This document shows positions 41,921 through 52,422 of a stretch of DNA of 64,000 nt, in pieces. The notes under the pieces were generated by a model, which did not search any database, was not told the origin of the DNA, and saw nothing but the letters and a program-made list of their open reading frames with translations. Within the stretch, counting starts at the first letter, position 1. Every line of letters starts with the position of its first letter. Source of the DNA: Cercophora sp. LCS_1 (taxonomy: Eukaryota > Ascomycota > Sordariomycetes > Sordariales > Lasiosphaeriaceae). The translations under genes were made by a program, and so were the position numbers. The stretch lies in contig JAPZLL010000023.1 in assembly GCA_036250225.1 (NCBI GenBank), positions 310,001-374,000 on the forward strand, given 5' to 3'.

Positions 41921-44900
41921 TCAGTTCTTGGCGGCCTCGGCGGCCTTGCGCGTCGCCGAGCGCAAGACTCGGCCGGACCCCGGCTGGCCAGTCTGGGCCG
42001 CCAGGGCCGGGTGGAGTGCCGACCCCGGGGCAGCGGCGGCCGAGAGGCTAGCAGCAACCAGGGCGGTGGTTGCGGCCGGGGCGGTGAGGGTGGCTGCCGA
42101 GGCAACCGGCAAAGTAAGGGCGGCAGTGGTGGCCATGGCCACCGGTAAGACATCGCGGGGGACCGGGCGGTTCTGGGTCTCCTGGGCGATCTGGGCCTGC
42201 CCGTACGCGTAGGCTTGGGAGCCCCGCGGCATTGCTCCCTTGACGGCCGCATCAGCCTTGTCCGCATCCACCTTCATCTTGGTGGGATCAATGTAGCGGC
42301 TCGTTAGGGAGAAGCGGCGCTCTCCCACTGGGTCAACAGCATGCTATACCCTGTTAGCCGTCATTCAGTACTTATAAGATTGCTGAGCACTTACTTCATA
42401 GTATCTGTGAATTGCTGTGCCGTGCATCACCATGATGTCGCCATGCTTCATTGGAACCTTCAAGACATCCTGGTAGCGGCCCTTGGGACCGGGACTGGGG
42501 GGCGCCAGCCCCAAGTCGGTATACTGGAGGAACTTCCTCTTGGGTCGGAATTTCATGATGGAAGGAGAACCCAGTGAGAGAGCAGCAACTGTAGGGCCAA
42601 GCTCAGACTCTCCATCATCGTGGTACTGTAAGTTATGTTAGCAAGGTGAGAAAATACAAATGGACCGCAGTAATACATACACCAATGGCATCACCCTCCA
42701 TGAACCCAAGCGCCAAAAGTTCATTGAAGTCATTGGTCATGGTCGTAGGAAGATCGGCCACGGCTGTAGGAGTGCCTGTGGCTGGAGTTTTGGCCTTGTC
42801 GACGAGCAGCTGGGTGTTGGCAATAGCCTGTCTGCTAGCCCAGACCAAACGATGGAGAGCACGCATGATCACCGGCGGTGCCTCGTCGAACCCCTTGGAT
42901 TGAACTTCGACTCCAAACTTGTACCTTGCGCCCTAACTAGAAGTCAGTCATGCACACCCCAGTTTGGACCAAGTGGTAACTTACAAAGTTCTGCTGGAAA
43001 TGTCTCGTCAGCCTCTCTTGCGAATCTGTATACGTGTCAGCAAATGGTAAAATCATTTATCCTCTAGCACTCACCCTTTGCCCTAGAGGCACTATTGCGC
43101 TTGAGACCAAGTTCGAGGGGTTCAAGCTCCCTGAACATGTCAGTGGGCCCGTTGAGTGCCTCGGTGATGGCATCGTTGGCTTCAAAGAGCGTGAAAGAGC
43201 CGATGATTGCTCCGTCGGGGCCTGGGAGCAGGTATTGCCAGGCCATATAGTTGCCGGCGGTGAAGCTGTTGTAGAACTTGAAGATCTGATGACGAGTGGC
43301 TGCCAAGTTGAAGTCGGGGCTTCCCTGGTCGTTGGTGAGACTGTTCCTGTTCCTGGTACAGTTGATGATGCGACCCAGCTTTGCAATATCTTTGCCCAGG
43401 TTCGCAGTTGGGTATGGCAGCTTAGGCGCTGGCCAGGTGCATTGACATGCCGGGTTTTCGCAGATGAGATAATCCCAGAAGATGCGTCTGTTACAACAAC
43501 CACACTCTGGACATCTGAAACCAGTGCGTGAAGCACTCTCGGTGCCATGGGCGCTGAAGAAGTCAGGAACTGGTCGCGCGAGAACAGGAGGCACTTGTGA
43601 TGTGAACGGCGTCCGCATATCGATGAATGCAGTGGTGTACGTGAGTGTGCGGAGGGCTTCTTCACCGAGCCCCTCGTAATAGGCTCCGCAAGTGTGATTT
43701 TGACAGAACCAGCCCACAGTGAACATCTCCGTGCTATCTTTGTTGCAGCGCTGGCACTCTTTGATGAGGGGAGTCGACGGACCGCTCGCGCCTGGAAGAG
43801 TTGAGGGGACCTCCCTGGTGATCGTGGTCACCTTGATATGCTTCCCCTCCAGATCCCACCATGAAGGCGTGGCGAGATCCACCTTTTCGAATCGGATGCG
43901 TAAGACGTTCACCGGATTGTCAGGCTTGTTGTTGTGGATCTCCATCCAGCAGTGGCTGACATGGAAGTAGCCGAGGACACCGTATCGGTAAGCGACACCC
44001 TTTGGATACTGCGGATGGCCGTTGCCTGTGGAAGAAATGATGTCAATATCTTCTAGCAGGTAGTACCTGGTCAGTGGTTGCTTCATACCTGCGATGAGCA
44101 AAACCGGCATTTGCCGCTCATGGGCCTTGAGAAGTCCCATGGCCGGCATCTTGTGTAGCTCGGAGCTTTTCACCCTGATATTCTGGCGGGAAACGCCATC
44201 TTTCTCACGGCCACCACCACTGCGTGTAATATTAGCATGATGCGGTAATCTTGACGGCATTACCACACTTACACCGAGCAAATGACAACCTGTGCGCTTA
44301 AGACGTCTCTGGGGTCGACTTCCCCGTCAATGAGAAAGCCCTTGGCTATGCGGTCGTTCGAATGAAGGCTGGCCTGGTATTGAGCGTAGTCTGGCAATGT
44401 CTCACAAATCCCGCCTCTTTTGTCTGACCATGCCTCGGGCATAGCCGACACGGTAGAAGGGTCGAACTGGACGACTTCCAGGATTTGATAGGATTCGAAC
44501 TGCTTGGCGGACTTGGGTATAGGACCACCATCTTCGCCATCATCGTCCGTACGCTGGCGCTTGATGATGGTTGGGTTCGAGTGCTCTGCCTCGAAGTCAT
44601 GCTCGAGGGCGAGCAAGTCACCAGGGTCGGTGAGGGGGGACAGGGGGGATGAACCCAGAGGGACCGTTGTGTCTTGTGAGTCGGTTGGAGATACAGCCGT
44701 GCCGACTTGGTTGGATGAGGTGGTGGCCAATTCAGACAGCTCATTGTTGATTGTGCTGTTGGTGTTGATGCCCTGGCCAGGAATGGGCGCCTGCTCGTAG
44801 ACTTCAGTCTCAAGCGAGCTACAGGCAGCTGCCGCAATGTTGGTGACTGAGTCATGGACGACGTCACTGACTTCGATCAGAGTAGGATTGAGACCATCGG

Positions 44901-45537
44901 GGCCCGAGATCGCATCAGCGTCATGGTGCTGACGAAGCGTTAGCCGTTGTGAGGAAGGGCGCTAAGTTGGAACGAAATGGAAGAGTCAAAAAAAGCTAGC
45001 TAGAATGGAACCAGGTAGGGGGGAGGAACTGGGAATAGCTGTCAAGTTGACGGTTGCAGGCTGTGCTTGCGCCGAGTAGGGTAAAGAGAAAGGGGGCACA
45101 AGAAAATTGCTGCGGCAACAAGATGTGGCTCGCATTAGGGGGAGTGAATGGGCATTTAGGGGAAATATTGCCCAGGGAGGCTGCCAGGGGCCGGCGCCAA
45201 AGCAAACAAGTCCTCAGGGGTAGTAAACGAAATCGCCGCGGCGATGAAGCTTTTTGGCATCGCTGATGATCGAGACAATGAACCAAGTACTCAGGGGGGT
45301 GAGTGCAGGTGAATACAGATACAAGTGACTGTGAGAGAGGAACAAGGATTACAGGGGAGGGCTGAGCCAAAGGGGAAAACAGACGATATACTGGTAAAGG
45401 TAGAGAGGAGTTGAGAAGTAAAAGAAAGGTTGAAAGATTGAAAGCGAGAGGGAAGTGCACCAGGGATTCAAACTTACAGAGACGTTGGCTCCCATGGCCT
45501 GGGCAGCCTCATTGTCGACGTTCATGATGGACGACAT
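41921..45537 (-). CDS. AlkB-like 2-oxoglutarate/Fe(II) dioxygenase with N-terminal Cys clusters
   Basis: Eight exons: 45478-45537, 44273-44928, 44089-44219, 43075-44025, 42985-43025, 42681-42932, 42395-42625, 41921-42343 (914 aa). The C-terminal domain has the iron site H699-x-D701 (YHDDGESELG) and the distal H775, and the 2OG-binding RFSLTSR (R784, R790), the classic AlkB pattern. Before it lie two Cys-rich modules, CQRC...CQNHTCG and CPECGCC...CENPACQC, probably zinc-binding. The N-terminus is disordered and acidic and the extreme C-terminus is an Ala/Pro-rich tail. AlkB relatives demethylate nucleic acids or proteins; which substrate applies here is unknown. Intron 1 is unusually long (549 nt), so the first exon is the weakest part of the model. 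The gene is divergent from the CoA ligase gene. Confidence 0.85.
44026..44088 (-). other. In-frame 63-nt intron of the AlkB-like gene
   Basis: It begins GTATGA and ends TTCCACAG, with CACTGAC inside. Its length is a multiple of three and it carries no stop codon. Splicing joins PVLLIAG to NGHPQYPKG; retention would insert 21 residues without breaking the frame. Confidence 0.6.
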
Positions 45538-46611
45538 CTTGGAATAATATTGGTAGAGATGTTGAGGAGTTGTGTTGGACGAAAGGATAATCGGGCTATT
45601 TAATAACCGATGGAACGATTCTCTCTCGACCTACGAAAGGGGTCAGCTTCAGTATAACAAGAGATAGATGCCACGCGTGCGCACTCGAGGGTTTGAAAAA
45701 GTGGCGGGGGTTGACACCTGGGCTGGAGAACTCTGGTCGAAGTTGGGGGTTGAAAAGAAGAAGACCACCGCAGGTCCTCCCACCGAACGAACGTGTGGAA
45801 GATAAGGTAGGGCACGTGAACCACCAAGCCCTCACTCTTGGTCGTTCTTGCCAAAGAAGCAGAGACGATGGCTAGAATCCTATCGATACGGATGGAGGCT
45901 TGGTGAACACATCAATGGCAGGCACGATTTACACCACATGTCTCCTCCCAGCGTTGGTATTCGGTCCCTGGGGCCCCAGAGGAGAGCCAGATCAAGCAGA
46001 ATCAGAAATATATAATTGCCTCTGTTAGGGTTGGCTTAATTGAACAAGCGTAATAACCTCTACATCCTCAGCTTTGGATAATTGTTGAAGCCCTGATCGG
46101 ATGGCACAAAATATCACGTGGCTGTCAGTTATCTGTAGCGACTGCCCTTTGAAAACCAGTGAATGGACACAAGCAGACGCGTGTAAGTCAAACGCGTTGG
46201 AGAGTTCAGTCCAGAGACGCGTAGTCACGTGTGGAACCGATAAGGGGCCCCAGCCGATAAGGGGGCCAAGACGGATGGGATTCTGGGGCAACTGGATCCT
46301 CCCACCCTTTCGCTACCCCGCAAGGGTTAGCGTGTTGGGTTCTAATCGCGGGGGATCGGGATGGACCAACGTTATGTTCCTGGGTGTTGGACCGAGGAAG
46401 TGTGGAAGCGAGAGCGGTAACTAAATGCGGATAGGAGGCTGTGAACGTGGATCACGGTTTCCGTTGCCTGGTCGTGCTTATGCACTCATTTGTTCCCTCG
46501 CGACCTTCAAACCCATTCATCTCTCCCATTCCACCAAGGCTCAAACCCGATCGCTTCTTCGTCTTTTGTGTTACTTGAGAAGCACAGCATCTGAGACAGT
46601 CCGTGCTCACA
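45538..46611. promoter_or_regulatory. Divergent promoter region between the AlkB-like and CoA ligase genes
   Basis: About 1.07 kb between two opposed start codons. No gene is supported. The 100 bp before the ligase start are CT-rich. Confidence 0.45.
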
Positions 46612-48633
46612 ATGGTCTTTTATCCTCCCCCATACGTCCCCAAGCTCCCCTTTGGTGAGTTTCGTCCTCCTCGCGCTTGGCAAGGCCCTACTGACCACGA
46701 CAGACCCTCCCGACTCGGTCACGATCGGGGAGTTTATGCAAAATGAGATCTATGGGCGCTGTCCAATTGCCAAGAGCCGTAATCCCTTCACCTGTGGATT
46801 GACTGGCAGGACTCACACAGTTGCCGAGTCCTTCCAGCGCTCCAACCTGATTGCAAAGGCCCTGTCCAAGACCATGGGATGGGAGCCCAATGCTGATCTG
46901 CCCTGGGACAAAGTTGTTGCTGTCTTCTCCTTCAACACGGTGAGTGAAGCTGGGCGAGAGGACCGTAGGATCCCAATTGCTCACTCCGACCGTGATCACC
47001 TCCACAGATTGACTACCTGCCTGTCCTCCTTGCCATCCATCGCTTGTCTGGAATCGCAACACCTGCCAATGTGGCCTACTCAGCCAGCGAGCTGGAGCAC
47101 CAGCTCAAGTCATCGGGCGCCAAGGCCTTGTTCACCTGTGTCCCTGTCCTGGAGACCGCCCTCAAGGCTGCCAAGGGGGCTGGCATCCCCAATGACAAGA
47201 TCTTCATCATGGATCTCCCTCACCATGCCCAGAAGCCGAGCTTCAAGACCGTAGAGGACTTGATTGAGCTGGGCCGTTCAGTTGCCGAGCTGGAACCCCT
47301 GAACTGGTCCAAGGGACAGGGCGCCCGTCAGCCAGCGTACCTCTGCTACTCAAGCGGTACCTCAGGCTTGCCCGTAAGAGACCTGAGATATCAAAACAAA
47401 GTAGAAACGAGGCTAACAGTTGACAGAAAGCCGTCATGATCTCCCACAGGAACGTGATCGCCAACACGATGCAATACTGCGTCTTTGAAAACGTCGGCCG
47501 AAGCCAGCTGGGATTCGAGACCCAAGTCGAAATGGGTCTGTTGCCCTTCAGCCACATCTACGGCCTCGTCGTCGTCGCACACTCGGCCACATGGCGAGGC
47601 GATGAGGTTATTGTCCTGCCCAAGTTTGATCTTACCGATTTCCTTCAGGCGATTGAGCGCTTCAAGATCAACCATCTCCCCGTGGTACGTGTTCAGTCCA
47701 TACAAACCAAAGTCGAAGCTATAGTTAGTGACCTCCATCCAGGTGCCCCCTATCTGCGTCCGCCTCCTGAGCAGCCAAGACATCTGCAAGAAATACGACC
47801 TCAGCAGCGTCCGCGTCCTCTTCACCGGCGCCGCGCCCCTAGGCAAGGAAACAATAGCCGAGCTACTAAAGATCTACCCCAAGTGGCGCATCGGCCAAGG
47901 CTACGGCATGACCGAGAGCGCAACGGTCGTGTGCTCGACAAGCGAGCACGATATCTGCGAAGGCACATCCGGCTCGCTGATGCCCGGGACCCGCGTTAAA
48001 GTCATCGACCAAGACGGCAAAGAAGTGACCGAGTACAACAAGCCAGGCGAGCTCTTCGTCCAGTCGCCTTCGGTAACGCTGGGCTATCTCAACAACGAAA
48101 GGGCCACGGCCGAGGCCTATGTCTGGGACGAGGACGGCCGCTGGCTCAGGACAGGCGACGAGGTGATTGTGACCAAGTCGGCTCAGGGCAACGAACACAT
48201 TACTGTTGTTGACCGTCTCAAGGAGTTGATCAAGGTCAAGGTACGTATACCTCGTCATTCAACCGCGTAGATTGAACCATGGTAGACTAACTGGAACCAG
48301 GGCCACCAAGTCGCTCCCGCCGAGCTGGAAGCCCACCTCCTCACCCACCCCGCCGTGGAGGATTGCGCCGTCATCGCTGTTCCCGACGACCGAGACGGCG
48401 AAGCCCCCAAGGCCTTCGTTGTCACGCCGGCGTCGATGGCCTCGCGTAAGGACGAGGAAATTGCGGCCGAGATTCTCAAGCATGTTCAGGATCACAAGGC
48501 GCATTACAAGTGGCTCAAGGGCGGTATCGAGTTTATCGATGTGATCCCCAAGAGCCCGAGCGGCAAGATTCTCAGGAGATTGCTTAGGGATAAGGAGAGG
48601 GAGGCTCGCAGGGCGAAGGGGTCCAAGCTTTAG
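46612..48633 (+). CDS. Peroxisomal acyl/aryl-CoA ligase (4-coumarate-CoA ligase-like, AMP-binding)
   Basis: Six exons: 46612-46654, 46704-46939, 47008-47373, 47427-47684, 47743-48240, 48301-48633 (577 aa). The adenylation P-loop YLCYSSGTSGLPKAVMISHR spans the exon 3/4 junction. The A5-like motif YGMTES, the A7/A8 region GRWLRTGDE, and the A10 lysine motif PKSPSGKILRR are all present, so the enzyme should be active. It ends in SKL, a canonical PTS1, so a peroxisomal location is expected. The family makes acyl-adenylates and then CoA thioesters from fatty or aromatic acids. The substrate could be a medium/long-chain or phenylpropanoid-type acid; sequence alone does not decide. All introns are short and GT-AG. 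Confidence 0.92.
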
Positions 48634-49110
48634 GTCCTGAGCGGGTAAAGTCCAGAACGTGGTATTGACGTGAGATTTGGAGATGAGGTACATAAAGACC
48701 GATTCAGGTACAGAGTGGATGTGGTTCAGGAACAGATGGTTGTAGGCAACAGCACGAAATTGTATGATGCCCAAGATACCTAGTTTGAGTCACAACAAGG
48801 TTATGGTCTTGGCAAAGCAACTGTTTGAAACAATCTTTTTTTGGGGCAACGGGGATGTGAAGTCACAGTCAAGCCATCGGGTGAAGTTCAACCCAAACAA
48901 AACATTGCATTATCCAACAGCAAACGATACAAAAACTCCAAATATCCTTCAGACTGAATCATGCAAACTTGTCGTTGAACAGCAAGCCCAGTGTTGACAA
49001 GTCTGCACGGGAAGACATTCGTATACCAAATCATCCCATCAAACCCAGACCAAATATACCCAACCCAAACGCCTGCTCACCTACCTTGGCGGTGTCTCTC
49101 GAATCCCTGC
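48634..49110. other. Intergenic, convergent 3' ends
   Basis: About 480 bp between the ligase and WSC genes. No gene is seen. Confidence 0.5.
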
Positions 49111-51452
49111 TTAGGAGACGGGGAGCAGAGTGGTCGCGCCGTCATACCAAGACCGTGTTTTGATGCTGCAAGTGGAAGTGACGTTGGCCGCCGCCTGCGG
49201 GACACGAAGGGCACCGAATGCGAGGCTAAGGGTGCAACCGGATTCGTTGCAGTCAAGGCCTCGAGCGTTGGGAGCTTCGGTAGGCCAGACACCGGTTCCG
49301 CCACCGAGCGTAACAACGCGAGTGACAGTCTCGGTGACGCCTCCACGAATGAGGGTGTCTGTGACATTGGCGCGGGTGACAGTCTCAGTGACGCCGCCGC
49401 GGATGAGCGTGTCCGTGACGGTGGTGACGACACCGGGCTCAGTGATGACACGCTCAGTGGTGAAGGTCGTGACACGCTGCTCGGTCAGGGTGATAGTCTC
49501 ATCGCCGGAGACAGTAGTAATGGTCGTGACGAAGGGAGATGTTACTGTTAGCGTCTGGGTAGCACCGGCAGTTGTGACGGTTTCCGTCACCGGAATCGTT
49601 GTGGTGAAAACACTCCCAGAGACAGTGCTGGTGACGGTGGAGAAAGATGTAGCAGTCGTTGTAGCGGTTGATGTAGCAGTGGCTGTGGTAGTACTGCGAG
49701 AGGTTGAGACTTTTAGATGTCAGCGGCCTACAACGTTTCCAACAAGACTGATGCAGGGACTCACCGGCTGCCGGACCACAAGAGTAGGTAGGGTAAGGGG
49801 TCGCAAAGGTGGAAGCGTATGATTCGAAGGCACCTCTACTTGGGGACGGGACATTGGCTGCGTAGACAAGGTTTGCGTTCACCCCCGCGTTGACGCCACC
49901 GCAGGCCTGGCTAGGGTTGCCTGGGCAGCGAGCTGCACAGCTTGCCATGGGGGATATGCCTGGTCGCTGAGCGGCGGTGGGGTTGAGACGAACCGCACAG
50001 TAACATTCACTTTCTCGGTCAGCTCCCAGATCGCAGAAGGTGGATATGTGCTTACCCAGCACCATTAACGCCGAATAAGTTGTATCCTGCGCCAGAGGGG
50101 CCAGCTGTGTTGCAGCGAGCGGCGCAGTCGTCCAGTGTCTGTGGTACCGGGGCATCATTGATAAAACTGGAATCGATCGCATCAAGGATACCCGGCGAGG
50201 CCACCCCAAGAACATTACCAAGGGCGGGACCGGCGAAGCAACCGTAGAGTGTGTAGTTTCGCCCCCGGACGATAAACGGGGGGCGGTCGAGAGCAGGCGG
50301 GTCTGTAATCACCTGAGCCGCGTTGGGGGTTATCTTGTTGAAAACCTTTGGACCACCCAATAACCCACTCGGCGGGGCCGCACATTCGTATGTGCGATCG
50401 CCCTCACCGTCCTTGTAACCAGGGATGAGAGGAAAGTGGCACCCAACGAGTTCGGGGTTGAGATAGACGGTGTAGCTGTTACTGGTACCGCAGCATCGCC
50501 CGGCGGGGCCCGGGGTAGTTGGGTTGCAAGTGTTCGGGGTGTTTGCAGTATTGGCGCAGTTGATATTACAATTGCCGTATTCGGCGCTCTCGACGGGGAT
50601 ACGGTATGGGGGGCCAAGTTCCGCTGGGAGTGATGGAGCGAACGTGAACTCAGCTCCGCACACGCAATTCACGGTAATTCCGGTGTTCCTAGAACTGTAT
50701 CAGTGCATGTCGAGCATTTCCCAACCATGGATTTTGACTCACTGTGCTCGAGAAGCGTAGACGAGAGGATAGCCAAAGCCAGCGCACCGTTCAAAACACG
50801 TGTTGATGTCCGTAACACCATTCTGGGAGGACTGTGGATCCCCAGTGCTGAAACCGTTTGAAATCCGGTAGCATCCAATAGGTTTGTATTCCGCGGCGAG
50901 GTTCGTGGTTGTCAGTAGGGGATTGGCACTGGCACTAGGATCGATGAATGTCGTATCAACGAAGATCTTGGAGTCGAATCTCTCGTTTGCGCCATTGCCT
51001 GTGATTCCTCCGCTACAGGTTTGGAGCGAATCACCGCCGCACGGGCGATCACATGGTACAGTGGAAGCCGTCAAGGTAATTCCAGTGATCGAAGCCGCGC
51101 ACCTGCACTGGCTATCACTACCGCCAGATGGAACCAAAGCCGAGTACTTGTAGCCGTGACCTCGGCACACGCGAACACAGTCAATGGGCGTGATAGTGTT
51201 ATCGAAGACCGTTCCGGCGTTGAAGTCTGGGAAGTTTTTGGATGGATCGGTGGCGCTATATGTTGCCGGGATGAAGTAAAACGCGTCAATGTTTGCCTGT
51301 GTGAGCCTGAAACAACCGAGATAGTTGATGCTATTTGCAGGGCACACGGCGTCCTGATCTTGAACAGTGCCGAAGTAGCCCTGGGCGTCGACCGATCCCA
51401 GAAGACCACCCAAAGCCACGAAGGCCTGGGCAGCGCGGAGTGACGAACGCAT
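49111..51452 (-). CDS. Secreted WSC-domain protein with Thr-rich repeats
   Basis: Four exons: 50743-51452, 50056-50688, 49765-50009, 49111-49709 (728 aa). The signal peptide is MRSSLRAAQAFVALGGLLGS. Three WSC-like Cys modules follow: NYLGCFRL...CGGDSLQTCSGG (about 40-155), KPIGCYRI...CCG (about 185-320), and LYGCFAGP...CPGNPSQACGG (about 375-515). From about 535 a Thr/Ser/Val-rich stalk includes an 18-residue tandem repeat. The end (TRSWYDGATTLLPVS) has no membrane helix and no GPI-type tail, so this is not a Wsc-type stress sensor. A cell-wall or secreted glycan-binding role is more likely. The 46-nt intron 2 is the shortest GT-AG intron in my models. Confidence 0.85.
49319..49419 (-). repeat. 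Tandem 54-nt coding repeat (18 aa) in the WSC protein stalk
   Basis: Two copies, starting at 49319 and 49373, encode TDTLIRGGVTETVTR with a linker. They differ mainly at third codon positions, so the protein repeat is kept while the DNA has diverged. Confidence 0.75.
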
Positions 51453-52422
51453 CGTGGCGAGCGTCTCGAATGGGTGCCGGGAGGTAATGAGCGTGTAAAC
51501 AGATCAGAGGGAACGACTGTGTCAGCAAGAGGCTAACGAGGATGGTGATGAGTTCGACAAGACAGACATCAAGAGCGACAAACTCACGTATTTGAAGACC
51601 GAGATGCCTTTCCTCTCCCCGCCGCTGATTCTCGGTCGTGTTGATTTGTGTGAGACATCGCGATCATCATAGAATGCTCACGCGAGGAACGTGAGTTGAA
51701 TGAAAAGGAGATAATTTGTCTAATCATGGAACGCCAGTCTTCGCCTACCTGTCTCACTTGAAGATTGCAAATGCTTGCCTCCCTGGGTGTTGTGGTCTCC
51801 CAGTTTCGCCGATCGGACCCTCCACTCCAAGCCCAGGGATGGCGGTTGCTGATTTTGATGAATAGAGCAACACGGTCAAAGGAATGACGGCACGAAGACC
51901 GGACTGAAAACTCCCTGGGAGAAATATTAGGCCCTGACTAGTCGGTGACACCACAACCGGCCCACTGGATCCAGCTCATGTTGCTCAGATGGTCGGAGTT
52001 GGCATGTTCATTTCTAACGGTCGCCGATGCTGTATCCCCAGGGCGTTCAGCGAATGGTACCGGCCACTCGGGATATCTCACCAAGTTGGAAATCCGAATG
52101 CATTCCCTCTTCGTCGAGGACATTGGCTGAGTTGTTGAGCTGAGCAGTTTTCATGGGATTGTCTGGTAAAATCGGTTGTTCATATCAGCTGTATAAGATA
52201 CTCTCAGGTCTCAAAACGCCGCCCATAGGCGCCGGTTACCTGTGAACGTTCCCACAAACCTAGACTCCAACCCCCCTCTCCAAGCTCGGTGGCTCCCAAG
52301 ACCGCCGCGCAATGCCAATAGTAACCATGACCCATCTCCAAAACAGCGCATAAGTATAGGAAAAAATGATGGCAGGGGCCAGGTATGTCATCCCTGGAGC
52401 CAGCCCATCTGATTCTCGATGC
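51453..52422. other. Intergenic between the WSC and TBC genes
   Basis: About 970 bp containing the WSC gene promoter and the TBC gene 3' UTR, both for the minus strand. I see no supported gene. Confidence 0.45.

Noticed and set aside
46300..46380. GGGTTCTAATCGC-like sequence considered as a second tRNA B box
   Set aside because: No matching A box, arm pairing or T-run terminator was found nearby.
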